Assembly (NCBI GenBank): GCA_024699855.1
Contig: JAMPIQ010000001.1
Span: 17,794,001 to 17,858,000 of the forward strand
Reading direction: 5' to 3'
DNA length: 64,000 nucleotides
Origin: Aphelenchoides besseyi
Taxonomy: Eukaryota > Nematoda > Chromadorea > Rhabditida > Aphelenchoididae
Made by a program: the position numbers and the translations under genes. Shown here piece after piece: positions 1 through 12,138 of the stretch (position 1 is its first letter; each line of letters begins with the position of its first letter). A model generated the notes under the pieces. The model was not told the DNA's origin, did no database searches, and was given only the letters and a program-made list of their open reading frames with translations.

Positions 1-1496
1 CGCCCACTTCTGCGTTTTGATGTCCGCGTGATTTCGTTTGACGTTTCGCGCAAGCGTCCAACAAAAAACGTCTATCGTGTATTGTTCGGAATTCGTTTCA
101 CGCGCACCACGTTCGTCGTCGATATGACCACCAGTGATGTTGGGGTGGCGAACGGGACGAAGAGCGAATTGCGCAGAAGTGTTCGTTTTGTTGGTAGTAA
201 ACTGACGGCTGTGTGGCCGTTGATTTACGATCCTACGAGTCGTCCGATCATTCGAGATTACACGTTTTTCTTCGCAATATTCGACCGTGTGTTTTATGAG
301 TGGCTTTTTCGTTGTATCGCAAACTGTTCGACCAAGACGTTTGTGTGTGTTTGATCACGTTTATGCGACGCCCTGTGATTCACGACTCTTCATCCTAAAA
401 AGTCGTGGGAAATTGTTTTTCTGGTCCCGAAAACTACAACGGAAAGAAAGCGAAATTGAGAGCAGGTGCAAGAAGGGACCGCCTTCTTGATTCTCCTCGT
501 TTCGACCTTCACACTCCCGATATGTTTCGTGTTTGAACCGCGCAAGAAAGCGAACTCGTTGGCCTTTTCGCATAAACAAAACGACCAACTTCCCGCATCC
601 GCTTTAAAAGGCGGTGGAATTACGAACAAACGGCAAAAACTCTCCACTCAATCTTCTTCTTCCCGTGGCACATTCCCGCCATCGCATTTTGACGGCGAAG
701 TTTTTGATGGCGCGGAATTTCAGTAATGCAACCGACCGGTCGATTACCCTCCGGCAGTCGAGAGCACCGCTCGGATTACGACGATCGATGTCAGATGGTG
801 TGGAGTTTGCGCGCAATTTCTAAAACGAGAACATCAACCAGATTCACTGGTTCTTTGCGACGATCTTCGCGCATTTCCACCAACCGATTTCAACTAACAT
901 ACGAGTTCACACGTCCGAAACCCCGCGGTCTTGAGAGTTTTTCTGTTGCCGACGGTTTTCGTGAAGTGCGCGACGACTCGTCGAACGACCTCGAGTACTC
1001 AGCCGCAATTTCTGACCATCAGCTTTCGAGAGTGAGCAAACAACCTCAGCGACTGACCGTGTGGTGTGCAATCTGGTTGTCGAAATTGCTCATTCTCCTC
1101 CGCTCTCGTTGACCTCTCCATTTTGCCAATTTGTTTGCCAAAAATGGAGTTGTGGGCTTCGCGTTGGCACTTTTCGCATTGACAGACATTTGTCAAATCG
1201 CGCGATTTCCATGGAACTGGAGGTCGTCTATTCACTGCAATTTCACAGCCATTAAGTTCCCTTTTCAATCGTCTTCTCCACCTTTTCAGTTTGTTGTCCA
1301 ATTGGATTCCAACAATTTTTGACTTTTGGGAATTGCACAAGCGAAGTGGCAAAAAGTTTTTTGCGTGTCTTCTTCTCCACAAATTTGTCGCGTCTTTTCA
1401 AAATACGACGAAGAAAAAACATTTTCGTCCACGAATAACACGCCGAAATGACTTTTGGAATGTTTTCTCATTGTTTGTTTGCAGAAACCGCCAGTC
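1..1496. other. Upstream region, no supported gene
   Basis: Several overlapping open frames exist on both strands but none shows a domain, a signal peptide or consistent splice junctions. The stretch ends in a pyrimidine-rich acceptor (TTTGCAG, about 1477-1484) 13 bases before the start of the RASGEF1-like gene, so part of it may be that gene's promoter and 5' UTR intron, or outron. Confidence 0.5.
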
Positions 1497-3234
1497 ATGT
1501 CCATAGCATCGTCAATCAATGGATCGACTCTCTCGAATGCATCGCCCGAACCTCCGCGTTTCAATCCCTTCGCTCCAGCAACTACTAGTGCCGCCGGATC
1601 GAATCTAACACTCAGTTCGGTAGACTCAAATGTAGGTGCTCGGTGATCTAATTGCAGATATTGGAAGTTTAGAATGTAATTTTGGATGAAGACGGATCGA
1701 TCGTATCCGCCGGACCTGAAACTATTTGGAAGATGTTACTCCCGACACGTGAATACACTCCTTCACGTCGTTTGGTCTTTACAATGCTACTCAATCTACG
1801 CTCCTTTGTGTCACCGTCGGAAGTAATGCAAAAGCTTATTCAAGTCGGTTGTTTATTTGTGTTTTTGCTGTAACTTCATTTCAGAATGTTATCTTTGAAC
1901 AGAACTCAAATTCCGCCAATTTTCGTAAACAAACGAGTAGTCGATTATTCAAAAATGTTTTTGAGTTCGTCGAGGAATGGGTCCTAAACATACCCTACGA
2001 CTTTCGAGACGAAACTATGCGCGAACGTTTGGCTGAACTCTTCAGTCTATGCACTGTTGATCCGAATGATCGACAGCAAATGGATGGACTTATGGAGGCC
2101 TTACATTCGGCTCTGGCACGTCGTGAACATTACGAAAATGCATTACAATCGTTGCGTCAAAGTGTTGAAGATCCGCCGGAACGAAGCCCCATACCTTGTG
2201 GTTTGGTTTGTTTGGGTGCGAGTCCATTGGTTGTGGCTCAGCAATTGGCTCAAATCGAAATGGAGCGTTTACAAATGATTGGTCCTGATGAAATCGTCGA
2301 CATGTTATCCAACTCAACTCTTGACAATCTCCAACAAGTAAACTCATCAATTCAATTATCGAATATCTTCCGATTTAGCCTAAAGGAGTGCCGGGACAGT
2401 TGAGAAACATCGAACATTACATTCAATTTTTCAATCACTTGAGTTCATTAGTAGCTACCGAAATTCTTCGACATCAACACAAACGACATCGTGTTCGTAC
2501 AATCGAGTGGTTCATTGACTTGGGGATGCAATGTGTCAACATCGCCAATTTCAACTCTTTGATGGCCGTCGTCGCCGGTCTGACAACCTCGGCAGTTTCA
2601 CGATTAAAACGAACTGTAAGTGCGCAGACAGTTAAACGAATTAAAAGGCAATTTCAGTGGTGTCGAGTCGAAAAAGCCAAACTCGACATTTTGCAACATC
2701 AACTGAATCCTTCCGCTAATTTTTCATCGTATCGAGCAACTTTGGTAAGAAAACGTCTCTTGCTTGCTAAATGCCAGTGAATTTAGAATGCGGCTATTTG
2801 GAGATACGAACACGGAAAGCACGAGAGCGAAAAAGTGATCATCCCGTTTTTTGGTCTTCTGCTCAAAGATCTCTATTACATCAATTGTGCCTGTTTAGAG
2901 CCGCTCTCCAATGGACAGCTAAACATTGCGGTGGTTGTTGACTTATCAACTTCAATAACCGGATGACTTTAGATGTTTAATCAGTTCGCTGATCACATGT
3001 CAAATTTGGTCAAATGGAAAGGTCGACAGTGTCCATTTAAACGCAACGCCAATGTCCTACAATACGTACTTCTTGGTGCGACATACAACGAAAAGAACAT
3101 GTTACTGCTGTCCTACGATTACGAATCTCCGGACAATTCGGCCGAACGAGACGAATACAAACGTCTAAGGTATGATAGAAATTGCAGTAAATAACCATTT
3201 TGTGAGTTTCAGTGATGAACGTGAAAGTAAATAG
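1497..3234 (+). CDS. RASGEF1: RasGEF domain protein, RASGEF1 family
   Basis: Predicted guanine nucleotide exchange factor for Ras/Rap small GTPases, acting at membranes. Splicing about seven exons with introns of roughly 40-45 nt gives a protein of roughly 460 residues. A Ser/Pro/Thr-rich start (MSIASSINGSTLSNASPEPP) is followed by a RasGEF N-terminal (REM) domain (LLPTREYTPSRRLVFTMLLN, VEEWVLNIPYDFRDE) and a catalytic CDC25-like domain (LVVAQQLAQIEMERLQMI, IEHYIQFFNHLSSLVATEIL, FNSLMAVVAGLTTSAVSRLK, PFFGLLLKDLYYINC). The REM-CDC25 order and short length, without PH or DH domains, match RASGEF1A/B/C. The first ATG lies just after an acceptor, which suggests a 5' UTR intron or a spliced-leader site. 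The last exon adds only a few residues (SDERESK) before TAG. The saposin gene follows 220 bases later on the same strand. Confidence 0.9.
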
Positions 3235-3453
3235 CAAGTTTCTTACGTTTGGTTTCCTTATTCATATTGCATTTAACCTCCCAGTGATCTTACAGCGTAG
3301 AAACAAATCGTAGTTTTCAAATAAATTAACTAATGATTGTTTGATGAATTGGCCACTACTATCGAAGTCATTGCACATAACAAACAACTGATAAGAAATA
3401 AAGGAATCGACAATGAAGAATATTATTAGTTCTGTTCAATTCGAGGCGACGCA

Positions 3454-3880
3454 ATGCGATTGATTTTCGTAATTCTGCTTCTTGTCTCCATTCCTTTGGC
3501 TTACTCGCGAAATCCAATTTCGAAGCCGAAGCCCGAGTCGCTGGACACGAATCCACTTGTTTGCTTCAAATGTGAGCTTGTCGTCAACGTGTTCCACATC
3601 TTAAACGACGCGATCATTGGCGGCGAGGGCGAAGAGGAGTTACGCCAAAAAGTAATCGCGTTCTGCGATCCAATACCCGAGCTAAAAGCATTTGTAAGTG
3701 CGAGATGTCATACACTCGTAACTTCAATTTCAGTGCGATGACATCAAGAGCGGAAAATTGTGGGAAGTTATATACAAGACATTGAGAGATTCGCTGATCG
3801 ACTTCTACAACCTCGTCGCTGTTACCTTTCTAGGATGTCCATCGTACGATCAAATCAAAGCGAATTGCGAGATAAATTAA
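3454..3880 (+). CDS. Small secreted saposin B-type protein
   Basis: Two exons (3454-3693 and 3734-3880, 40-nt intron) encode 128 residues. A signal peptide (MRLIFVILLLVSIPLAYS) is followed by one saposin B domain with the six expected cysteines: CFKC, FCDP, CDDIK, GCPSY and ANCEI. Single-domain saposins of nematodes (SPP/caenopore type) bind or permeabilise lipid membranes and often serve in gut digestion or defence; here that role is inferred from family only. Both the cysteine spacing and the helical pattern between cysteines are intact, so the gene looks functional. No neighbour helps to assign a role. Confidence 0.88.
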
Positions 3881-4006
3881 TCTGTTTATTCAAAAGTTAT
3901 ATTCGTTGTAACGAGAGATATGTGAAATAAAATATCTTTAGTACTTTGCAGGCACTTGGGTTGGTAGCGAGTATACCTGAGAAAATCGAATTGTTCTAAG
4001 TAAAAA

Positions 4007-5731
4007 TCAAGACATTCGAATTTGATAGTCACCGTTTTGAGTCACATATCTGAAATCAAATAGTTCGCTTTTCAATGCTGAAACCCTCTTGCTTACCTGA
4101 CCCACGGTAATGCCTGATAACCAGACTTCTCAATAATCTTCAGATATCGAACTTGTAGTCCCGAAGTTGTGAAGTAGGGAATCTCAAATTTAACTCGAAT
4201 TGGCAGTCGCATTTCCTCCTCTTCGCCTACAAAAATATTAACTTGAAAACAAATGGGAAAAAAGATTTGATGAGCAATTGATTATATAAAGCAAACAAGC
4301 AGTCACAGATGGCAAGTTGGTTACCTTGGATTGATGGTAAACTGAAGTGTGCACGTAAAAAGTATTCACGACCTCCGGGAAAACTTCTAATCGTCCAAAC
4401 AAACGCACGTTTATCCGGAGCGTATTTCGCCGAGCCAACTGATGTCTTGAACTTCGGACTGTCGGCATCGCTGGGAACCGGAACCAGAACTTCGACGTGA
4501 TTTGCAATTGACTGACGTTTAAACTGTGATTTTGCCTAAAAGTTAAATCAATTAAATTGCTATACGATTGCTACTTACCTTAACCATAAACTCGATTCTC
4601 GAGTGTGCGTGTTTTTCTACGGACACCTCAACCCAAACCAGCGGTTTGATCGTCGCATTTAATCGATAGTTCATGAGCTCGAAATCGCCATCAGGTGGAA
4701 CAAAGCTAAATTTCAATTTAACTTAAAATTTCTTTAGAAGCTTATAACCAAAAATCCAACTAACCTAATGGTTCGCTCGCTTTCGAATCGAGATAATCGA
4801 ACACATTGGTGAAATTTCACATCCTCCAACTCAACCGATTTTCCACTTCGTCCACCGCCTAAAGTCAAGTTTTGACGTTAAATTGAAACGAACGAATTAC
4901 TTTGGAAGAGCAACTTGTCATTGAGTCCCAAACGAAGCTCGGGCATTCCACTGAGCATCACACGCATTCGAATCGACCCGATAATTTCACTTCTCAGCAC
5001 TGTTCCACTTGCATCAGCCTTCAACTCGAATAAGAAGGTTAGTATTCTGCCAACTTACCAAGAGATTTAATGATTCAATAACATCAAGAAAAACTTCGTT
5101 TTTTCGATACTTCAAACCCTCAGATCTCCATGACACGGCATTCGTTACGGCCATCGGCGGTCGCGGAGCAATTTCCAACTGTCGGGTCTCCTGTGTTATG
5201 TATTCCTGAAGGATTTTTGGTTCGGTAGTTTGTGGATACCTAAACATTAACTGAGTGCTAAAATTGGAAACAATCAATTTACCCAAAATCCATCATTTCA
5301 TCCAAAAGTTCGTAGATAACAACAAAATTGTCTCGCACCGACTCTTCTTCCAAGTCTTTGAAGTAGTTCGTGAATACCTCAACACACTTGTACAGAAACG
5401 AAAGAATCAATGCGACGTTAGTGTTTTTCCGTGACATTGAAACAACTGAAATGAATGGATAGAGTAGTCAAAATTGAAGGCTTACGAAAGATGTTCATAT
5501 GTTTGATGTAAATGTAACTCAATTCTCCATTTCGTACAATCGGCGATATACGGCCTTCATCTTCTTGTTCCATTAGCAGAGTCATGAACTTTTCGATTTC
5601 CGACATTTCAATATCGCCACGATAATTTCTGGACATGATCACCTACACATTCAAATGAACAGACTAGATTTCATTGCTTCAAAACGTACATTTCCCTTCA
5701 TGTCTAAAATGAAGATACAAGAGCAAGCCAT
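4007..5731 (-). CDS. AP1M1: AP-1 clathrin adaptor complex, mu subunit
   Basis: Medium chain of the AP-1 adaptor, which binds tyrosine-based sorting signals and links cargo to clathrin at the trans-Golgi and endosomes. The N-terminal longin-like domain reads MACSCIFILDMKGN, MSRNYRGDIEMSEIEKF and LSYIYIKHMNIF. The centre carries the near-invariant ILQEYITQE, VTNAVSWRSEGLKYRKNEVF and DVIESLNLLV, followed by the mu homology domain (SGMPELRLGLNDK, SFVPPDGDFELMNYR-like). The C-terminus is QVRYLKIIEKSGYQALPWV, then RYVTQNGDYQIRMS and stop across a last intron. At least eight short introns interrupt it. The start codon is set by the conserved N-terminus; the first exon is only about 40 bases. Similarity is closer to AP-1 mu than to AP-2 mu (YITQE, WVRYVTQNGDY). 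Confidence 0.95.
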
Positions 5732-6573
5732 TTTGTTCTAATGATTCCAACCCGACGCTTCTTCTAACGACTTTTGGAGGGGAAAGTGAGAATCTTCACT
5801 TTCGTGTCTCTTCTTCCTTTTATGGATGGGTTTCGTGTGGACTGAAAACCGACACGTGGCTCAGGAGAATGTAAACGGTCTTGGTCGCCTTTGCGCCGGT
5901 TGACATGAAAAGCACCCGAAGATAAAAAAGGAACGTACGAACCGAGAAGAAGATCCAAAAAACGAAAGTCCACTGATTTCTGTAGCAAGTTCACGATTCG
6001 CTCATTTTCCCGAAAACAAAGCTTCTGCGACGGTCAGTTTGGGGTTGAAAGGTGTGGGTGAGAGAAAAGAGGAGACGTGGGTCCTTTTCGTACAATACGC
6101 AGGCCGTTGACATACAAAAGTGCGCAGCGCCCTGATTCGGTTTTCTCGTCCGTGAATCGCAAAGCGACGACGAGCGCCGATAAGCGATGTGTCATTGCGT
6201 CGAGAGAATTCATGAACCCTTTTGCGTAAAAAACAATCCTGTAATGACATGATCATCAAACAAAATTTCATGGAACCAATAAACTAGATTGGTCGAAATA
6301 CCCTCGCAGTCACTGTCAATCATCAAATAAAACTCTCTTGTTCGAGGTCCTGTTGTTATGTTTGTATAATGCTTTTCGGGTTACAATTACTTTCGCTAAT
6401 CATGTGGAAGTCTAATCGGTACGGTAAACAAATTTGACGTTTCTCTCTTGCCGATCGACTATCGTTTCCACATCCTGAAACGAAATACCCGTTATGACGC
6501 CTTGGCCAAACGTTGGCGGTTATGAAAAGCGGAATGAGCGGTTAAATACCTTTATTCTGTTGGCTTCATTGTC
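5732..6573. promoter_or_regulatory. Divergent intergenic region AP-1 mu / RBM39-like
   Basis: The two flanking genes are transcribed away from each other, so this 0.84-kb stretch should hold both promoters. Open frames here are short and lack recognisable domains. No clear TATA box is placed at a convincing distance from either start. Confidence 0.5.
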
Positions 6574-7627
6574 ATGAGCAGTCGCCGTCGACGTTCGGAT
6601 TCGCGCGACAGAGATCGCGATCGTTCGAGATCGCGTGACAGAGATCGAAGTTATCATTCTCGGGATCGGTGAGTTCAATTTTCGTGGATGAGCGTTTTAA
6701 CACGTCGTTTAGCGGTTCGCGTCGTCGTTCTCCTTCCACGGATTCTGATCGTTCTTCTGGTTATCGGTAAGTCAATGCTCTTGATTCTTGATTTTGTTGA
6801 ATATTTTAGTCGGGACTATAATCGCGGACCACGTCGTCGTTCACCATGGCGTGGACCTGATCGTCAAAAACGTTTGCCGGGACCGGAAAGACGCGATGTG
6901 TAAGTCAAACAATCTTTCGCCTTGTATTTCTCGTTTCTTTGCAGGATGCCATTCACAGCTCGTAGTGATCCACCACCAAATGCAAAGATTAATTTGACAC
7001 CAGAAGAACGAGATCAACGGACCATTTTTATTCTACAGTTATCACGCGAAACTCGGCCCGGAGATCTTGAAGACTTTTTTTCGTCCGTGGGTCCCGTACG
7101 TGATGTTCGAATCATTACCGACTCGAAAACTCGCCGCTCCAAAGGAATCGCCTACGTCGAGTTTTGGGGCGCCGAAACAGTTCCACTGGCGTTGGCATTG
7201 AATGGACAGAAACTTCGAAATGCGCCGCTCGTGATTCAACAAACATGTGCGGAACGAAATCGACTGGCCAGTGGAACAGTGGGAAGTGCCATTGGCTTTG
7301 GTCCATCGGCTGTGGGTGGACCGTTGAAATTGCGTATCAACAATTTACATCCGAGCATTACGAGTGACATGTTGTCGCAGATCTTCGAACCGTTTGGGCG
7401 CGTAAGTCGCAAACACCATCACGAATTTGGACGTCAATTGTTTTTAGATTGAGAGCTGTGATATGGACAGTCAATTGCAAGGTATTGGCTACGTGGTTTT
7501 TCGAAATGCGGATGATGGAAAGAAGGCTTTGACTCAATTGAATGGTTTCAATTTGGCCGGCAAGACAATTCACGTGGGCACCGTAGACGACGACTCGGAT
7601 CACCCGAACTATTCGGAGAATCTCTAA
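6574..7627 (+). CDS. RBM39: RBM39/CAPER-like SR-type RNA-binding protein, two RRMs, no UHM
   Basis: Nuclear RNA-binding protein related to RBM39 (CAPER-alpha), which acts in U2AF-linked pre-mRNA splicing and transcription coactivation. Five exons (6574-6668, 6713-6766, 6810-6899, 6945-7401, 7448-7627) give 291 residues. The N-terminus is an Arg/Ser/Asp-rich RS region (MSSRRRRSDSRDRDRDRSRS). RRM1 begins at QRTIFILQLSRETRPGDLED with RNP1-like SKGIAYVEF. RRM2 contains LKLRINNLHPSITSDML, IFEPFGRIES and GIGYVVF, with a loop shorter than in RBM39. The reading frame ends at YSENL and stop, where RBM39 orthologues continue for about 150 or more residues into a third, U2AF-homology RRM. No such domain is visible in the following 1.9 kb. 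The first two introns and the third keep phase 2, so the RS exons could be skipped as units. Confidence 0.88.
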
Positions 7628-9544
7628 CGGTCTCAATTGGCTGGAGTTGTAATCTATGATGTCTTTTAAATCTGTTTGTTCAAATAAAAATCTTTAAAGG
7701 AGCACTAATGGTCCTTCAATAAACATAATTTCGATAATATTCACGAGAACAGTCAAATCAATGAAATCAACGATTATTCCTTTGATCCGTAGTGCTGTGG
7801 TATTCGATATGTAACGTTCCTAAATTCTGTTCTATTAGATAGCCTTAGCATAAACTTACGCTGCTCAAAAATAATGAAATGTGAGCGGAAAGAAAGCAGA
7901 AGATGATACCACAACGGAGAATCAGAATTGGTATTTGCCCTAAAAGACTTTTTTAAATTTGAATAAGATCAAAATGCCTTAAAAGTTTGCTTTTTCGTTG
8001 AACATGAACAAACTAATTGCAAATACAGCAATTAGAGCGACTAGAAGTATTAGACTATGTTAACATCCATTTCGAATATCTGTCTCATTAAGGTTGTTAC
8101 GGCGTTGATATAACATGAACAGAACTACGGCTACCATGATTACTGTCCATAGTAATGATATTACACTGTACACTGCTAAAAGGCCTTTGGTCTATATGTA
8201 TTATTCAGTTCCTTTTGGATGTTCCTGCACGTCGTATTTAACTCATAGCAACTAGTCGTTTATAAGAAGATTAACAGGAGGTTTTCTGTGAAAGCACCAG
8301 ATTCTTGTGTTCTTTGAGTTTATTTTTGGTTATTTTTGTTGTCCTTGCAATAGACTCATTCTCGTCGCTGGAGAACTTGATGTGTATTGGACGAGAAATT
8401 GTTGTCATCGACAAGCAATGTTAAGCTACTGTATCGACCGTTGCATTAAGATGCGCGTCCAAAAAACTGACGAAGCAGAATATTCACGTGTTTAACGATG
8501 TCGATTCTTATCTCAGATAATGAAGCACAGACACATTATTACGGTGGGTGCTAACAGCGTGTACAGACAACAAAAAGCTGATGAGAAGGTCGCGTTTGTG
8601 CATTTGACTCATCGTAAGATCAATTATCCAGAGAGCCTCTTTCTCTGTAAAAAGGATCTAATTTTTGTCACAAAAGAATCCGATCTTTATGACAGAAAAC
8701 CTCATGTTGTGAAACGAACTTCTACTGCGCACGCGTAATTTCACAGAGTGATTGTAGTATTTTTGTAGTTGCTTGCGGTTAAATGGGACAGTGAATGGCT
8801 TATGCGGAAGAGCGAGTTGCGTCGGGCTTCAGTGGATATTGAGCTCTGGCGAATCTTTACGACCAGCGTCAACTAGTGGTTTCTTCAACTCCGTGATTTC
8901 ACGCTTACTTCCCGCACTTCCGTCTTCATTGGTGTGAAGCCAATCTGGATTGATTGGTCTCTTCTTCAAACTGGTCGATGAGCGGATTTTTGTTTGTCAA
9001 TAAGGTTAAAGAACAGAACCGTCCATCTTCCTTATGCTATCAAATCGAGTGGTTTCTGATCCAATTCAAAACAAAATCCAGGGCCTTCTGGTTAGCAAAA
9101 CATTTTTGGGCATCCGTTTCACTCGAACTAACTTGCAGCGAACATCCACGATTCGCGTTCTTCGGCCCGCACTTTGCCAGACATTTTTTGACTCACAATC
9201 ACGCAGCGATATAATCGAAGAACGAAAGAAGCGTGTGAAATGCTCAATGGAACCGTAAACACGACCTTTCTACAGATTGAACGACAAAGCGCAAGCGTTG
9301 ACTAACATAACGTTGAGGTTGTTCCAGTTGAATGCCGACTTGATTATGTTCCACTTCGCACGATTCGGACATCTAAGGGACTCTCGGAGTTGTAATTGAA
9401 GGTGTCTATTAAAGAGTGTTTACGCAACCAATATAATACACAAATAACTGTGGACAATTGAATAGACTGGAATTCTATCATTTGAAAGGAAACAAATAAG
9501 TTGAAGTGGACAAACGAAATGGGAAATTGGAAAAAGTTCGAAAT
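7628..9544. other. Intergenic, AT-rich, no supported gene
   Basis: A polyadenylation-like AATAAA lies at about 7684 and another (CAATAAAC) near 7720, fitting the end of the RBM39-like gene. Small open frames on the plus strand (8307-8495, 8520-8738, 8954-9214) have no homology that I recognise and no consistent splice partners. Both flanking genes end here (convergent orientation). Confidence 0.5.
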
Positions 9545-10294
9545 TCAAAAACCGTCTTCGACTCGGAAATTTGCGATCAGTTTGTTGGTGTGAAGGGCGA
9601 CGTTACGTCGATTCGATTGGCTCTTCGAAGTCGGGTGTCCAATTGAGAATGCGTCACGATAGAAGGTGCCCAAAACCACTGGCTTATCGTTGTTGACTCC
9701 TTGATTTTGAGTTGTATTCATGATCTGACGTTTCAAAGCCAAACGCCTAAACAATCAAAATACAATGATTAACAGAAATAAACCTACAACTTCTCGGCAT
9801 GACTAATCGAACTTGATGCTATTGTGACGTTATGTCGATGCGAGGAAACGGGTTGACTGGACGAGAGCGATCGATCGAGTTTCGGCTTCCAGTCTTGAGT
9901 CTTGCGTTCAGCTGCGAGTTCTGCATTCGCACGCATCAACGTTTCGCGATTGATCCTTTGACGTTCGACACGACGTTTGTTACGAAGTTCGATGGCTTTC
10001 TTCTTGTCATCGGCCTTCTTTTTGACGGCACTCCTCTCCTCATTCTTCTTCTTGCGTTCTTCTATTTCTTGGATTTCTTGTTCCTTTTGCGCAATTGCGG
10101 CTTGCAGTTTAGCCTTTCGTTTGCACTATAAAAACCCAATTAAACGAGCCCTCAACCTTCCATCTTACCGTCGACCTCAAAAGCTCCCGGAACTGTGAGT
10201 AGTGAACGTTTTGGAAGGCAACAATCTTTCTGATCTTCTTGAGTTGATCTACAAACTCTTGAGCGTCTTTACGTTTCATCATAATCGGAAGCAT
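9545..10294 (-). CDS. Coiled-coil protein, function unknown
   Basis: Three exons (10294-10169, 10125-9788, 9746-9545) with introns of 43 and 41 nt give 221 residues. Exon 1 (MLPIMMKRKDAQEFVDQLKK) is hydrophilic. Exon 2 is a long charged helix, with runs such as IAQKEQEIQEIEERKKKNEE and KKKADDKKKAIELRNKRRV, predicted to form a coiled coil of about 80 residues. The tail is Ser/Asn rich (DWKPKLDRSLSSSQPVSS) and ends FRVEDGF. I do not recognise the family. The gene starts 134 bases after the stop of the nuclear receptor gene on the same strand, close enough for co-transcription in an operon. An acceptor-like AAATCAG lies about 35 bases before the ATG. Confidence 0.75.
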
Positions 10295-10427
10295 CGTTGA
10301 AAGCTCGTAAAATGACTTTAAGTCTATTGCTGATTTGCAATAACCGACTGAAATTTGCTGCCGACTCCAATTATTTCGCTATCGATTAATTCGAACGGCT
10401 CTTGTGTGAATACGTTTATTGGCTTCT

Positions 10428-11924
10428 TCAACTATCGGATAACGTTTTGCCACCAAAGAGCTCGCGAAGCAATGGGTCGAGTTCGTTTTGATCGAAACGA
10501 TTGTAAACCCGTTGAATAGATCGATTCACTTCCTTCAATTCGATCAGTTTGGTCATTAAGCTCTGATATGCTACGAACGCATCATTGGGCGTAAACTCCG
10601 TGCGCAAGTATCTGGAAATGAGTTGAAAGCACTTTAACATTATGTTCGGACCTTTCCAACAAATCGATGTAAACTTTTTGAGTTTGACAAACCAAATTCA
10701 CGTCGCGTATGTTTGAACGATTTGGATCAAAAAGCGTGATACCATTCAAGATCAACATGATGTTCTCGTTTTGCTTGAACTTCTCGTCGAATGTGTTCAG
10801 AAACCGTTTATGAACATCGTAATGCTCTTCGACCGGGGTCTTCTTCAGAACATCCACCTTCAAACTAATGAAACGACTGCCAGAGTAAATGTTGTGATTC
10901 CACGCTCCTTTGTGCGAATCAAAAACCATTGCACCGCGTAGGATGAGCAGTTCACTTAAACTGCCTAAATTTTCATTTAGTTACTGATGTAGTTCGTTCA
11001 CCTTTCAACAGAGCGACCTGATCTTGAGTTTGCAGAGAACGGAATGCACTCAACAGTTTGGCCATCGACACTATACGACGCATTGCCATATCCGAGATTC
11101 GCACTACCGTTTTCAGCGAAATCTCAGTTGAATCAAGTTCTTGTAACGTCAACTCCAATGGCTCCTTGAGTACTAAATTAGCGGAAATCAACTCCTAAAA
11201 CACATCAAACATTTTGAGCTTCTAAATTAGGCATTACGTTTAGATAAAACAGATCGTTGAATGTTAGCACGTTGCTAGGGTTCAGATTGACGGACTGTGA
11301 ACTAGTCAAGTTATCTTCGACAACCTCCGGAGGAATTGGCGGTATGAGCGGTGAAGCGGCAATCAGACTCAGTGTTGAATTGTAATACCCACAAGTACAC
11401 CTACACGTGCATTTCTGTGGTGGGGTATTCGAACTCAAAGTGTGATTACTCGACGAACTTTCCATAACACATGTTTGTTTGAGCTTCTTTGCTTTTGGTG
11501 GATCAATCGACTCGACGGATTTCGGTGAACTGAGTGATTTGTAATTGTCATGCTTCATTCCCTCCTACAAAAATCCTTCTAAAAAAGTCGGTTGTAGTAC
11601 TTACGCGAAAACACTTCTGAATTCTGCATCCTTGACAGAACCGTCGAGACTTCAAATTGATTTCGCAATTTCCGTTGAATGGACACTGTGGAATCTGCAC
11701 TGAATGGTCAACACAGAACATGGTTCTGCAACTCACTTTTCCAGTAGTCACGATTCGACGAAAGAAAGATCGACATGAGTCACAGCTCATGGCTTGAAAG
11801 TTGAGACCCAAAGCTCGATCACCACAGATCCGACTAAAGCAAATTCTTCGATTTTGCAGCATCTGACTCACCACTTTTCACCACCGGTCATTTCCGTTGA
11901 ATTCGATCGTTTGTTCGTGCTCAT
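10428..11924 (-). CDS. Nuclear hormone receptor, NR1J (DAF-12/DHR96)-like
   Basis: Ligand-regulated transcription factor. The first exon, MSTNKRSNSTEMTGGEKC, splices to RICGDRALGLNF so that the first zinc finger regains its CxxC pair (CRIC). The DNA-binding domain continues as SCDSCRSFFRR, then after a 42-nt intron IPQCPFNGNCEINLKSRRFC, QGCRIQKCFREGMK. These second-finger residues resemble the DAF-12/NHR-8/DHR96 group (CxxNCEI, RRFCQxCRxxKC). The P-box is CDSCRS, unlike the usual CESCKA of that group or CEGCKG. A 90-residue Ser/Pro/Cys-rich hinge follows (KCTCRCTCGYY). The ligand-binding domain shows the helix 3-5 signature SLQTQDQVALLKGSLSELLI, then ILNGITLFDPNRSNIRDV and the C-terminal LRELFGGKTLSDS. 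It is followed closely by the coiled-coil gene and preceded by the UGT gene on the same strand. A xenobiotic or sterol-sensing role is inferred from the family only. Confidence 0.9.
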
Positions 11925-12138
11925 TTTCAACGTAAACCAATCGGTTTGCTAAATTCCAATCATTTGACCGCTGAGAAGCCTTCTGTTTAGAAAGTTCACA
12001 ATCATTTCCGTCCGTCGCTTCAAACTCGTCAATTCAATTGAGAAACACGGAAGACGCTGATAAGACTTCTCATACCCAATAGACCGTTGGTTTTTGAGTT
12101 TGCAATCCAACGATGAAAACAAAGCGAAAACACAAAGT

